A stretch of DNA of 64,000 nt from Circinella umbellata (lineage: Eukaryota; Mucoromycota; Mucoromycetes; Mucorales; Lichtheimiaceae). The translations under genes were made by a program, and so were the position numbers. The DNA is taken from NCBI GenBank assembly GCA_025093555.1, contig JAIWNF010000001.1, positions 1,550,001 through 1,614,000 of the forward strand. Reading direction: 5' to 3'. How positions within the stretch are numbered: the stretch's first letter is position 1; each line of letters starts with the position of its first letter. This document shows positions 22,761-35,256 of the stretch, in pieces. The notes under the pieces are model-generated. The model was given only the letters and a program-made list of their open reading frames with translations. It was not told where the DNA came from and did no database searches.

Positions 22761-23195
22761 TATTTAAAAATAATGGTTCAATTGACATTTGTATTGAGAA
22801 AATTGTTATAGTATGTAAGCGTAAAAGGATATACCTTACCAAAAGTAATTATGGCGAATGTAGAAGGATAAATTGTTATAAAAATAAATTGAGCTCTAAA
22901 AAAAATATAGAAAACACTGTTTGAAACTATAATGTTAATTAAGTTATTGAACGTGCGTTTAAACTTATGAAAGATGTATGATAAAATAGCTATTGTTGAA
23001 TTTATGCTTTAAGCGTTGAATGAAGTGAAAAATATAAAAACGTGGAAGAAAAAGAGAAAGATATTTGGAGAAACATATAGATGTAAAAAGAAGAGATATG
23101 AGAATGATAATAAAAAAAACTGTATGGATCAATAAAATGAACATAGTAAAATAATATTTGATAGGACTTCAGTGGTTTTGTCTTCTTTGTTTTCT

Positions 23196-26100
23196 TTACA
23201 GTAAACTAACGTCACTGACTATAGTAGTTCTAGGTAGCATTTTGGGGTAGACGTAATAATTACGATGAGTTGCATTGTCAGTTATCGATGCAGTGGTCAA
23301 CGGCATGCTTAAAATACCAGCATGGCTTCTGATTGCTTCCACTTCAACAACATAACGTTTACCACCAGTATAACCTATCGTGTATGGGCCACACGGACAA
23401 CCAGCACTATTGAGACCTACGCCATTAAGAATGTCTACAAAACACAATATTTGCTTTTTGCCTACCAATGAAAATAAATGGTTAAATCTATTATCTACTC
23501 TTTTAGCAAACGTGTTCTACTTTACCGTTATATTCATGCACAAAGTACATGATAACTTCTCCAAAAAATGTCTGGACTTGCAGATCCACTGGAGCATTGC
23601 GCCTGGCTTTTTTTATGTCTATTTCTATATCCATCTTGACAAAATGACATAGTTTATTCGTCTTCCTCTTCGTCTTAATTGCATCATATACTGTTTCATT
23701 CATATAAAGTCTTCGTCCTACTATAATATGGTCAGTGATATCATCGTAATCGATTCTATTGTTAGGGAACTTCCGTCTCCAAAATTTCACCAGATAATGT
23801 CTCAAGTTGACATCAGCGTAATCCTCGACACTACTTTCAAAATGATTCCACAACTGTGTTTCTTCATCCCCTTCATCGGTACAGTTGATGGAATATGCTG
23901 TTGCTCATTGTTGTTCATCATCTACATCTTCTTCAGGTCTTTCTTTATCCTCTAACAGCGAGTTATAATATCTGCATGCCTGCTGACGACGAAGTATGTT
24001 GCCAGCATTGATTCCTGGGTTTTTCTGTGATTTAATACGTTTTTTAAAGAATCCTACATAGATTATATTTAATACTTATTATACTTTTGTATATATACAC
24101 TTAAAATTTTGCAGAACATTGATTTACCTATAGCTCGCTCCATGGATCGTGCACTGATGCAACGAAGTGGTCTAAGTAACTTTACAATTTCTGGTATATG
24201 ATGAAGATAATGCATGTTCGAGGAATACATGTTTACTGGAACAGCATCGTGCATATACTGGTGCCATTGAACAAAAGAGCTACAATCACTCATTAGTTAA
24301 TATGATATTAAACATTTATATAAATAAATCTACTGTAACTAAATATCATACCTTTCCATCTTCACAAGATCGTCTTCGGATATTTTCCAAGCTAATGCGA
24401 TGGCACATCCTGTTACTAAGGAAACTAGTGCATCGACAACAGCTTTTGCTTGCTCAGCCCCAAGCTGTACCCCAAGCATGTCACAAACCATCGTTGGGAC
24501 AACAAACAGTAAAAAGCAAATTCAATCCACCGATCTCATATTACCAGGTTTCGTATGATAATCTATAGATCGAGTAAGTATAAGAGTCACATGTATAGCA
24601 AAAGATGATGTATCCAACTTACTCCTAAAGTCACCCTCGAATATCGATGATGGGATCGTATTGGCAGAGGCTTCTACAGAGCTTCCAATAATTTGTCTTT
24701 TTGCTGTACCTAGTTCAAATGAGGTAGTAGAATTCTTAAACGAGCCACTAATCATTTCCCAGATACGCTTAGATACATTTGCGCCGATCAAGTGCATTTC
24801 ATCCAAACCAAAGAACGATGCACCATGGAAGCTTTCCAGTTCCGCAAATTTTGTTTTTTTCTTTATCGAAAAAGCCTATATTATAGATAAATACAATTAC
24901 TCTATTTCACAACATTTGTCAAACACTTACTGGGGCACCATCTATAAATTGTCTAATATCTCGGAATTGCTGAAGAACGTCGCACGAGCCTCGAAAATAA
25001 TTACCATTCCCAGCACCTTCAGGACTTACTGCATTTATGGTTCGGATAGGACATATCCGGCATCCATGTAAAGCTCTGTACGAATGATAGACAAGTTCTT
25101 GAACGGCTACTATGTCACTGCTTGTGAGCATTAAATGGACATTCAAGCGAAATATACCACTAGAGCACTTGACTTCTAGTCCAGCTTTCTGAAGTTTGTG
25201 CAGTTCTATGAACAATGGTTCAAGAAAATTGTCCATTGATTTCGGCTTGACTGGCAATATGCAGACTTGGATCATATTTTCATTTCTATATCTACAGTCA
25301 ACAATGTTAATACAGCAACTTTTTTTTGGATCATCATATTACTCTTACCTTTCTTTTGGAGGAAGGTTCAAAATGATAATGTTGAATATTGTCATGCTGG
25401 TTTTACTCTTGCGAAAAGATGTAAATCCATCAATGAACAAAGATACAGCAATATCTAGATCTCCCTTAAATAAACTTTTTTTGTTTTTATATATATTGCC
25501 ATTGAAAAAATCTTCCCGTACTCCTGGCTCATCACTTTCACGATTCGATAGCATCATTAAGTGTCCTCGTTTAGAGTCACTTGCAATTAATGCTGCTAAT
25601 TGCTGCGCCAATGGCATGTATAGCATTGATGATACAGCCTTCAAGTTGGGTAGATTGTTTGTTTTATATTGCTGTAAACCACACAAACATGCAACAGATA
25701 TATAATCTGTGTACAAGCGGCAGCCGTTTGGACAATAATCATAATAAACCGGCTTAACAGGGTACATTTCAGTGATTTTTGTTTCCGCCATATGTTTCGA
25801 CAGAATCGGTTTTCCAGCTATATAGCTCGATCATGAGTAACAAATTAAATATAATAGCAATGATCCCATGTTATAGTCTTACCTAGTTTTTTGTTGGTTA
25901 GGCAATCGTTGACAAACTTCAAGATCTGCGCATATGCATCATCAGTGATGTTTTTTTCTTGTATTATTTGATACAACTCAACGCTTCGCTTGAGCTGTTC
26001 ATCAAATTCTTTGATAGGAGGGACACTGCATTTAACAGGCTCTCCATCATTATACGTCATCATAACTGAAGATTGGTTTTCGTAATGTGCTTCAAAAATT

Positions 26101-26651
26101 CCTTCTTCGTTGTTGTTGTTAATGACGTTATCTTCCATCTCGTTTTCATGGTCAATATCCATCATATCATTAGTCGGGGCAGAAAGACTTTCATCACCAT
26201 TGTCACCCATGGATACTTGTAACTGATCATTGTTTAACAATTCTGAAGATGAACCAGTCACACTACCATTATCAACATCAAGAATAGTGTTGTTATTGTC
26301 ATCCATATTATCCATATTATTAGCATCGTTCTCCCATAAAAAATCGTCATCATAGTAGTCATACATGCTGTCTGCAACATTTGACACATTATTGCTCACA
26401 ATGGGCTCATTTATACTTAAATCCACTGAGTCATAATTCGTATCGAACGAAGTGGTCAGAATGCTAGTAGGTGCAGATGGACCTAACAAACTGACGTTTC
26501 GCGTACTTCTTTTTTGTCGTTTCTTTGGCGGAATTGGATTATTGCGATCGGCGTACGGATTCTTTTCACATTCGTTATATTCATGTTGTTTCAGATTCGC
26601 AGTGAAAACAGGATGACCGCACCAAAAACAATCTTTTGTCTTTACACGCAT
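23196..26651 (-). pseudogene. Tnp2/Transposase_21-type transposase, two nonsense codons
   Basis: Eight exons join perfectly in phase: 26651-25883, 25817-25349, 25291-24931, 24875-24623, 24562-24352, 24279-24128, 24053-23526 and 23461-23196. The N-terminus has a C-x2-C-x9-H-x4-C-like finger (FWCGHP ... HEYNEC), then a long acidic Asn/Asp-rich region. The core reads YYDYCPNGC, LFIDGFTSFRKSKTSMTIFN, NLPPKERYRNENM, FLEPLFIEL, FRLNVHLML and HGCRICPI, the block order of Tnp2-type (Transposase_21) CACTA transposases, then FFGLDEMHLIG. Lesions: TGA at 24522-24524 after RSVD (position of a conserved Trp) and TGA at 23905-23907 after DDEQQ. Both fit single C-to-T (G-to-A) changes. It is divergently transcribed from the coiled-coil gene. 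Confidence 0.8.
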
Positions 26652-26861
26652 TATAGGTTGAAGAAATAGCAGTAGGTATAGTGTCCTAATTGATTAAAGT
26701 TATAAATAAAGTTAGTAAATGCAGTAATTATTAAAATACTCTTTCTTAAGTATTTGAGGTCCGCCAAGGTGATATACCATTTACACATCATAACATCTGA
26801 AGGTATAGTACCTCTTTTTTGTTTTCAAATTTTTATTACTAACTTTACTTTTTTTTTTATC

Positions 26862-28280
26862 ATGACTGAACCTAGAGCCAATGATCAATCCCAGCCTACA
26901 TCGCAGGCTCCTCATCAGCATCCTGGAGCATCTTTTGCTCAGTTGATGAACCAACTGATTTACCATCCTTTCAGTTCAACTTTGTCGCCATCCAGCGAAG
27001 CCATGATAATGGGAAGACTGGATAGCATCCAAGGCGAGATGGCTTCCATAAATCAAGCCATTAGTAGATTGCAGGAGACTGTTAATCTGCTAGTGGAACG
27101 TCAAGGGCAACTAGACGTGGCAAGTGGCGTCCAAATCGGAGGCCTAAGCGATGACGAAGCAGAAGAATTGCCATTGGCATTCGTTCGTCAGCCTCGCAAC
27201 GGCAAAGGCAAGGTGAGGAACTCAACAAAGTCTGACATTGAAGCCGCCGTCTTGGTATTGGTGAATGGGAGTGTTGAGGAGCAACAAAAGAAGTTGGCTG
27301 GCATCGACCAACATCTCGATACAGTCCTTGAAAGAATGAAGATGGAGGTGCCAGAGAACAAGTGGTCTGACTCTTGGACACTTATATCTGAATCATCTTG
27401 TAAGGCGGCTATGAAGACGTTTCTTGACTCGGTGGCCAAGAGTCATCCTTTCATCCCTCTCGACGAATGTGAAAAAAACTGGATTGCACGCCACATCGTC
27501 ATATAGAAGTGGAATAACTTCCACGGGGTTAATCCCGTGCAAAGGTTAGTAATTTTAAAAGGGAGTCTAATAATGTATAAGCTGATATCTTGTGAATAAA
27601 TTGTTACAAATACTTACTTCATGATTTTTACAATATAGCATGGTGGTGACCAATGATTCTCAACAAAGGTAACTCATTTACATCTGTATATATTGCTGAA
27701 AAAAGATATGTAATTCTAACAATATATATATATTTAAAAGAGATGAGGTTACAGGATTAACAGGAGGCGCCATGTCGATCTGTTTTTCCATGCAATCCAG
27801 GGAGATTGTACGTCAGCTCTCGGCTCCACACACCAAGTAATATATAATTATAGCTATGTACTATATGAACAAAATATTAAGATGTCTCTAATATCAAAAT
27901 ATAATTTATAGTGCTTCTGGTCCCCATCCTGCTGCTCTCCCTCCTGCTCTTATACGGGAAGTATCAATGTATGGTTTTTTTAATATGTTTATTATCTCTC
28001 ATTAATGTCTCTCTCATAGCTCTGATTTTTTCATTTATATTAGGCATTCCGTTGGTACTAGTGATAATGCCAGTGCCAACAGCCGCGCCACCCACAGGTA
28101 CGTTTTTGGCATATATATTTGATGGATGAATTCTATAGTAACACCCTCACAATTTATCACTGCAAATATTTTGAACCTATTTTGTTTAGCACCACCACCA
28201 CGGTAAGTGGCAGGAAGAGAATGTTGGGCATGGACAACAACAACAACAACAACAACAACAACAGACAAAGAACTGGTTGA
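26862..28280 (+). CDS. Coiled-coil accessory protein of the CACTA-like element
   Basis: Six exons join in phase: 26862-27544, 27639-27668, 27741-27836, 27912-27968, 28044-28097 and 28190-28280. The start at 26862 (MTEPRANDQSQPTSQ) is preferred; an upstream ATG at 26754 adds a hydrophobic, unlikely leader. Residues 45-90 form a short coiled coil (MGRLDSIQGEMASINQAISR), followed by an acidic linker and a folded-looking region (ENKWSDSWTLISESSCKAAM). The tail is Ser/Asn-rich with a run of nine Asn. One TAG at 27504-27506 (after RHIVI, before KWNN) is the only lesion and could be a CAG-to-TAG change. The last two exons recur in the truncated element at 10.9 kb, so the gene travels with this element family. 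A role like En/Spm TNPA, binding the subterminal repeats, is inference. Confidence 0.6.
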
Positions 28281-28731
28281 ATCTGAAATTAGTTCAATAA
28301 AGATTGTTTTTATTATAATTTTCTTTTATCTCGCTACTGCCATCATGATGTGGGAAATCATTGCATTCTTTTTTTTCGTTATTCATGGTAAAAGGGTGGA
28401 ACTAATTAATATTCTTTGAATTGAAATGCTTAATGTATTATCAAATTTTATATAGTAAAACTATGTAATTATCTTTTTTTGATAAAGGGTGGTAACATTT
28501 TTAGTAAAAACACAGCATAATATGATGTATATTAAATCTATATGGATGTTTTGATTATAGTGCGGGTATATTTATAGTAGCAAAAATATTACTACCTATA
28601 AATTTTTTAAAATTTTATCAACTTTTTATTATTTTGGAGATCCAAATCATATATACAATTAATTTTTATTTTATCATAAAATTGAATTTTTTTTTATATA
28701 AAATATAATCACACTAAGGTTTATTAAAACA

Positions 28732-29236
28732 ATGACAATCCTCAACACAGAGATTCTTGTATGCAAAAAAACTATGGTCCATTCAATTGGTGATATTATG
28801 AATGAGGTTATGGAGAAATACTTCGAAGTCTTATATAAAACAAAAGAAAAAAAGCAAAAAATGATGGAAACTATTATAAAGGAAAAAAATAGAAAAAACA
28901 AAAACAACACATTTCTGGTATATTAATTCTAGTTCTAATGTATGTACTCATGTTCATAAAAGAGGGAAGAAAGAGGGTCATATGTGTCATCGAAAAATAA
29001 GAACAAATATTGGGAATAATAAACCAGATTATTTATGTGCTCAACATAGTAAACTTCATATAACAAAAAAAAAGAGAAAATCCTAAACAAGAAATTATAG
29101 AAAACATTGATAAAATGGTTTATAAAAGAAGAAAAGACATAAAAAAAATTAAAAAAAGAAAAACAAAAAAAATATACATCTGTTGTAGTAGTGGAATACT
29201 TAACTTTGCCGATATTGTTAATAAAATCATGCAATA
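28732..29236 (+). pseudogene. Small zinc-binding ORF of chromodomain transposon, copy B (frameshifted)
   Basis: Starts MTILNTEILVCKKTMVHSI, colinear with copy A's MTLLNTEFLINRNSMQHSI. After about 45 codons the frame breaks, and the conserved block reappears in another frame: NVCTHVHKRGKKEGHMCHRK, then DYLCAQHSKLHI. At least two frameshifts lie between 28855 and 28935, with another after the Cys/His block. Its conservation with copy A centres on the Cys and His residues, which argues that they mattered in the ancestor. Confidence 0.55.
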
Positions 29237-29340
29237 ATAGGTGCTGATGTTATATATTATGCGTCGAAAAAAAAAGAGAATAATTAAATTCTCTCTAAAT
29301 ATATTAGGTACAGTATAACATTTTACATTATATAACTAAA

Positions 29341-31865
29341 TTAAAGTGTGCCAAGATTATTGGTTTCAATATATGTTTTTAACATTGCTTTTTCATTAAA
29401 GTTATCAATAGTTAACCATGTGTTGTCACTTTCGGAATAATCTTTCCATTTAACTAAAAAGTGATATGTGTTATTTTCAATTTTATGACTAACAATTGCT
29501 TCAATTTCATATGATTTATATGCTCTTTCTTTTCCTTTTCCTTTAATTTTCCTTTTCTTTGATAATTCTTTACTCTTTATATAATCATCACTTGAATCAC
29601 TAACATTATTACTAATTTCATCATCTGAATATTCATTATCTACCATTGGAGTATCAGAAATATCCATATTTAAAAAACTACTTTGCAATTCAAGCATTTT
29701 ATTTAATTTATTTTTATTTTGCTTTTCATTACTAATAACAATATCAATCAACTTTCTTTCAATAGGAAATTCAAAATTCTCTGTTTCCCATAACTTATGA
29801 TGTGGCAAAGTTGGTACATTAAATAGTTCACAAAATTTCTGTATATTTTTTAATAAACATGCAACTCTGAATTGTAAATTATAAAACTTTATATTATCCA
29901 TTTTTACAACAGATTTATTATTATTAAATCTATAAAATTTATTACCTAATCCTGAAAATTGGTTTTCAACTTTACTTCTGGAACTTCCAAATGTTTTATT
30001 AAAATGATCTTCGGTAATAGTTAAACTTTCACCAGGATTTTTTCTAATAGGATATATAAAATTGTCATCTGTAAATTCATAACATTTAGATACTGATAAA
30101 TCAACAAATTGCTTTACAAACAAAGTATAGCCACCATCAAGTGCAATAGTATCTTTAGTATCAGTTTTCTTATATAATTTCATATTTAAAAACATGCTAC
30201 CATCAGAGCTATCAGAACAAAAATCACTTTTAGAAGTACAAATAATCATATCATTCATATCGCTAACAAATTGAGTTCTTAATCCATTTTTTTTCAACTT
30301 ATATGAATATAATCGTGAATGCTTAATTTCTGTATCAATATAATTTATTCTCGAATCATGACCATCAATAATTAATGTAACATATTTGAACAATTCTGGA
30401 TTATATTTATGAGCAGATAAAATCCTTAATTTTATATTCGAAAACATATTATCCATTGCATCATTTACTATTTTATTTATTCTATTATAATTTTCTTTAT
30501 TCATCCAAAATTTTTTATAAAAATTAAAAAATGAACTTTGAGGAATAAATTTATCAATATCATCTTTGCCTGAAATACCAGATACTAAATGGTACAATAA
30601 AAATAAACCTTTTTCGATTTCAAAATAAGGTGCTGGGTATTCCTTATTTGTATATATGCTGCATTTCACTTGTAATCGCCAATAATTTCCACTGGTTTCT
30701 AGAGGCTTCAGCTTCACACTAAATCAGTATTTTCTAAATTCACACTTTAAGTATTATTTTTAAGCTTATTATAAACAGTTATTAAAGTTTGGAAAGTTGT
30801 AAAAATGTTTTAAAAAAAAGCTGAAGCTTGTCAAAGTTGGTCGGTCATAGCCCATTTCTGACCATTTTGGCTGGGCAAGAGACAAAATTGAAAGATGAAA
30901 CCTACATATCGGAGCTCTCAAGCATGGGTGGAGCAAATCACGTGATATGAGTAGTAGGTGAAAATCTTAGAATGAGCTGTATCACAGTATCACAATATTG
31001 GAATCTAAGGCCATAATATAAAGATAAGAAACTATGGAAAAGAATTTTTAGTCTACTAAAAATATACATATATTTGATAAAGTTTACTGCATTTAATACT
31101 AATGCTTAAACAAATTGATTGTACTATATTCCTCATATGTATAAGCTTCCTCTTATTACAGATGTGGTGTACTGTAGTTATTTTTGCTATTACTTCAAAA
31201 GAAATAAGAAAACAGAGAGTTTTAAATTCTAAGTGCTAATATTAATTGCAGAATCGATTCTGCAAAGAATCAAATACTAAAGACAATGTAATACTAGGTA
31301 CATAGACAAGTTTCTTGATTTTGGTTTATACAAAACACAAGAAAAAAATGTAAAATAGGGAGGGAGTCAGTTTTAAGTTTTAAGCTATGATATAAGACTA
31401 TTGAGTAATGTAATGTATCTATATGCTTAAATTTATAAATACATATTAGTGTTTTATCAGAACATAATCATACCATAAGCCTACAAAAGAAGTAGTAAAA
31501 CTAATCAAAATTTTTAGTATAGAACACTACTTTATGATGGCGCAAAAACAACTATGTGTAAAAGTAATAACTGTAACACAAATTACCAAATAAAGAAGCG
31601 GATTTTACAATTGAAAAATTGAAATAAAATAAATTATTGGCGATTACAAGTGAAATGCACCATAAAATTACTAAAAAGAAAAAGACAGCAATATATCCTA
31701 ACTTATCAACTAATTTTGTTTAATAATATCAATATAATTTATATGTTTTATTTCTGTTCTATGTTTATATTTATGATTAATAACAGGCCAGTTATAATTC
31801 AAAAATGCCCAATGGTTTACTATTATTGAATTAATTTCATCTGTTATCAATTTATCAATATCCAT
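29341..31865 (-). pseudogene. DDE transposase with C-terminal chromodomain, copy B (split by insertion)
   Basis: The N-terminal part starts at ATG 31865 (MDIDKLITDEINSIIVNHW), has one frameshift near 31730 and reaches GYIAVFFFLVILWC. After the inserted element the reading resumes with SIYTNKEYPAPYFEIEKGL and stays open for about 440 codons to 29341. Core motifs: TLIIDGHDSRINYID (Asp), TIALDGGYTLF (Asp) and SRSKVENQFSGL (Glu), a DDE_4/Harbinger-like arrangement. The chromodomain is at the C-terminus: YEIEAIVSHKI, FLVKWKDYSESDNTW. An acidic Ser/Asp linker and a KKRKIKGKGK basic patch, a possible nuclear signal, separate core and chromodomain. The intact long frame makes this the better-preserved copy. 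Confidence 0.8.
30661..31658. mobile_element. 998-bp non-coding element with 28-bp terminal inverted repeats
   Basis: The left end GCATTTCACTTGTAATCGCC (plus eight more matching bases) is the exact reverse complement of the right end. Removing 30661-31656, leaving one GC, joins the transposase codons TGG-TGC-AGC in the frame that matches copy A, so a GC dinucleotide duplication and a clean insertion are supported. The interior has no supported ORF, so it is a non-autonomous element. The superfamily is unknown. Confidence 0.75.
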
Positions 31866-32194
31866 AATCAGTACTTTTTATATTAATAAATTATTTATTT
31901 TTTATTTTACATTTTATAAAATTATTACTATCTGCAAACTCTTTACTATTCTTAAAAATATAAAAAAAACTAAAACTAAAGGTATAACCCCAGTAATAAA
32001 TATAGGAAAAAAAACAATGAAAAAAAAATTTTGTGCTAAAAATAAAATAAACTTTTCATTTGGAATATATCAGCTATAATAGAGACCTATATTGTATGTA
32101 GTTTAAGATTGGTCAATATGAGAACACAGATATGATATTTATTATATGTTTCTAACCAATGAGTATTGGCACTGCGGCCATTAAAATTCAAGCA

Positions 32195-32288
32195 AAAATC
32201 CTGTGAATTAGCGATTTCTACAGGATTTCACAGGATTATCCTTTTCCACAGGATTTCACAGGATTCTACAGGATTTTTTTTTATGGTG
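32195..32288. repeat. Right terminal inverted repeat and subterminal array
   Basis: Inverted counterpart of the left end: several ACAGGATTTC units (five in this orientation, one in the other) followed by T(9)-ATGGTG at the edge. The pitch between units is again mostly 10 bp. The array is shorter than the left one. Confidence 0.8.
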
Positions 32289-33675
32289 ATGTTTTTATAT
32301 TGGGGCTTCCCTATCATTTCGTATCTTCCCTATTTTTACTTTTGTGAACTGAGATTGTCCATTTAGCATTGTTGTATTTGTTTCTAAACAACATATGTAT
32401 CAAGAAATGTTAGATGAAAAGGGTAAGTTTGTCTTCTCTTATTGACATTATTATTATGGCATCATCTTTGACGGACTATTATTTTTCAAAAAGGATTATT
32501 ATATTTAAGAATTAGATAGGATTATAAAAACGATGAGATGTACTTTTTTTTTATGTCAAACCTGTTTACATTATGACAAACCCCACTTAATGATTAAAAT
32601 AAAATAAATGTTTCGAGAGGACATGTCTGACATGTTATTAATGCATAAGTGTTTTATGCAGTACATTTTTCCAAGATGATGAATGTGAAACTTGTTATGA
32701 CAGAATGATTATAAATTAATTATAAAAATAAGTGAGAGATGAAATAATGATGTCAGATATTTGTAATCATTTGGAAAATAAGGTATATATAAAAAGTTGA
32801 AATAATAAAAAAATAGTATGTGTGTGTGTGTATATACTGAATATATGTATGTGTGTATATGTTTGTGTTTGTATGTATGTTTTTTAAGTAGTTCGAGCCT
32901 TGCGAGTACTGAAAGATTCTACAATGTAGTCATGTCGGATTGTTTCCTTCTTTTTTCTGTAAAAGGCAGACAACCTTTTCGCATTGGCATGTGTCATTTT
33001 CTACATAGAGCATTATAGTGTTACATCTTTTTTTTTCTTTTATATATCCCTTATACTTTTATTTTATTTATTTATCCTTATCATCTCTATATAATCAATA
33101 TCATTTCTTTACTATTATTATTATCCCTTTATCATCTTTATCATTATTATTATTATTATTATTATTATTTACCATCAGTACCATCAGTCTTATCTCATTA
33201 TTTTCACAACATTACAAATATTCTTATTCAAAATAAATACAAGAAGTTTTACAGTCAATAATACTTTTCACTTTTCTCCAATAAGAATTAACTATACGTA
33301 CCTGGAACTGGATTCGATTCCACCTGAAATAAGATTCGAATTAAGGAGTTAGATAGTCAAATAATTAGTATAAAAAGGATAGTTTCGTCCTTTCACACAA
33401 ATTAACTATTAGTTCACTCTCTTCCATTTTTATTGAAATAAACTCTTTTCCTGACTATTTTGATCAGTTGATTTTGCTGGTTATAAAAACCGCCCTTTTA
33501 TTTATTTTTCTTTTTATTAAATAAGTTATTGATATAACTTCCCTTATTCCTTGAGTCTTTTACTCAGAATTTCTTATATCTTCTTTTTATTTTATTAATT
33601 ACGATCCGAACGGGACATAACAATAGTTAGTTCAACACCATATACAGTTCATTTTTTTTGGTATATTATACTTAC
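32289..33675. other. Intergenic stretch with simple repeats
   Basis: A GT/TATG-rich microsatellite lies at 32818-32880 and an ATT trinucleotide run at about 33143-33170. A less AT-rich piece at 32890-33010 has no continuous frame of note. No gene was supported. Confidence 0.5.
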
Positions 33676-34350
33676 TCTCATTGTTACTAAGGCTTTGTAG
33701 GTGGATAATAAAACATAAAGGTCATAGCGGCTTCGAGGGATATAAAAAATTGATAAAGGTATAAGTCGGTATGTAGCTTGGTATAATAAATCCGTTGCAA
33801 ATAATATGCATGTGAATCCTAAAGAAAAGACATACGTCATGTTAGTAAAAAGAAATATGCTCACAAATCCTTTTGCTTTCTTTTTAATTACCTTCTATTA
33901 ATACACCAAGAACTGTTATATCTTCATCGTCCATTCCATCTGCACCATTTTATCTACAGCATCCTTCATTTCATTGGCTAACTTGGTAAAATCAGGACGG
34001 CTTCCATTTTTCACTTTTTCAATAGGTTTTATTTCAACAATAACGAGCCCTTGCTTGGGCATAGAAGCAAAAGAAAATATAACGGAAAGGTCAGAGAACC
34101 GACTGGTGCTTTTATTACTACCAATACTACTGCGTCGTTCTGATGATCCTTGTGCTTGTCCATCGGTACTAAACAATAAGAAATGTTAAAAGAAATATAT
34201 ATATATATGAATGAGTGGTTTGACGAGCCACAACATATAATGATTATTCACACCTTACCCACAACGAGTTGTTGTTTCAGTTTCATCGATAAAAGGCAAA
34301 AATACAGGGTAAACAGAATCAATTGGAAAAGAACTATCTTGTTTACCAGC
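33676..34350 (-). pseudogene. Unknown Mucoromycota-type protein, three-exon remnant
   Basis: Exons 34350-34259, 34168-33892 and 33818-33676 have good GT-AG borders. They read QDSSFPIDSVYPVFLPFIDE, then SDLSVIFSFASMPKQGLVIVE and RPDFTKLANEMKDAVDKM, then CILFATDLLYQATYRLIPL and PRSRYDLYVLLSTYKALVT. I recall a widespread uncharacterised family with this block order in Mucorales; no function is known to me. A one-base frameshift near 33950 separates KMVQ from DGMDDEDITVLGVLIEG. The 5' part is missing: a foldback element begins 17 bp upstream of the first recognisable exon. The 3' end beyond the last donor (GTAAGT at 33675) was not found. Confidence 0.5.
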
Positions 34351-34366
34351 CTTATTGGAAAAATAT

Positions 34367-35256
34367 AGAAGAATAAACTTTAATTATAGTTTAAATTTTA
34401 TATTGTAAATAGTTCTACTATTTTATATATAAATATTAAACATAAAAATTTATTTTATATTTTAATGCCAAGAAAAATTAAATTTTCGTCAAAAATTTAT
34501 ATTTTTCATCTTTTTGTTTTTATAAAAATATCAAAATTTATGAAATTTTGGATATTTTGGATTTTATGGATTTTATAAATTTTATGAAATTTATAAATAA
34601 TATAATATATTGTTTAATGTTATATATATTAAAAAACAAATAAAATCAATGATTTTCTTGTTTTTAGAATCTGTAAGATTCAGATACATTGTATCTTAAA
34701 AAGAATAAAAATTATAATAAATTATTATTTATAATAATTTAATTTTTACCTTTTTTATAGAATTTATTTTTTAAACTTTATTTTTAAAAATAACGTAATC
34801 ATATTTGATTTTCATATGAAAATTTAAATATATAAAAAATATAATTCTTGAAGTTCTACGAACTTTAGAAATATTAAATATATATAAAATAAATTAGACC
34901 TAACGCTAATTTATTTTGTTTGTGTAACAAACCCATATATATATTTTTATTTCTGAAAAAAACAAGATTTGTGTTACAAATATTTGTTTTTTAATATATA
35001 TAAGAATAAACAATATATTATATTATTTATAAATTTCATAAAATTTATAAAATCCATAAAATCCAAAATATCCAAAATTTCATAAATTTTGATATTTTTA
35101 TAAAAACAAAAAGATGAAAAATATAAATTTTTGACGAAAATTTAATTTTTCTTGGCATTAAAATATAAAATAAATTTTTATGTTTAATATTTATATGTAA
35201 AATAGTAGAACTATTTACAATATAAAATTTAAACTATAATTAAAGTTTATTCTTCT
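34367..35256. mobile_element. 890-bp foldback element, unit 1
   Basis: The two ends (AGAAGAATAAACTTTAATTA and its complement) open inverted arms of roughly 270-290 bp that match almost base for base. They include the ladder ATTTTGGATATTTTGGATTT and its complement. The spacer (about 34670-34960) is homologous in reverse to 35680-35915 in the neighbouring element. No ORF. It probably derives from the same family as unit 2. Confidence 0.8.

Larger units (their letters stand above)
28670..31920. mobile_element. Chromodomain-DDE DNA transposon, copy B (interrupted)
   Basis: Same layout as copy A at 6540-8770: small zinc-binding ORF (plus) and chromodomain transposase (minus), tail to tail. It sits inside the right half of the CACTA-like element and is itself split by a 998-bp element (30661-31658) in the N-terminal third of the transposase. 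Exact termini were not resolved; the boundaries are from the extent of similarity with copy A. Confidence 0.7.
22466..32288. mobile_element. CACTA-like (Tnp2-type) DNA transposon, 9.8 kb with nested insertion
   Basis: Both ends read inward as CACCAT-A(8 or 9)-TCCTGT, directly followed by arrays of a 10-bp word AATCCTGTGA in opposite orientation (left 22479-22760, right 32195-32275). The left flank ends in AT and the right flank begins with AT, so a 2-bp target duplication is possible but cannot be separated from the palindromic end. Inside are a Tnp2-type transposase (23196-26651, minus) and a divergent coiled-coil gene (26862-28280, plus). Chromodomain transposon copy B (about 28670-31920) is nested in the right part; without it the element would be about 6.5 kb. 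CAC-starting ends with subterminal repeats are the hallmark of the En/Spm superfamily. Confidence 0.8.
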
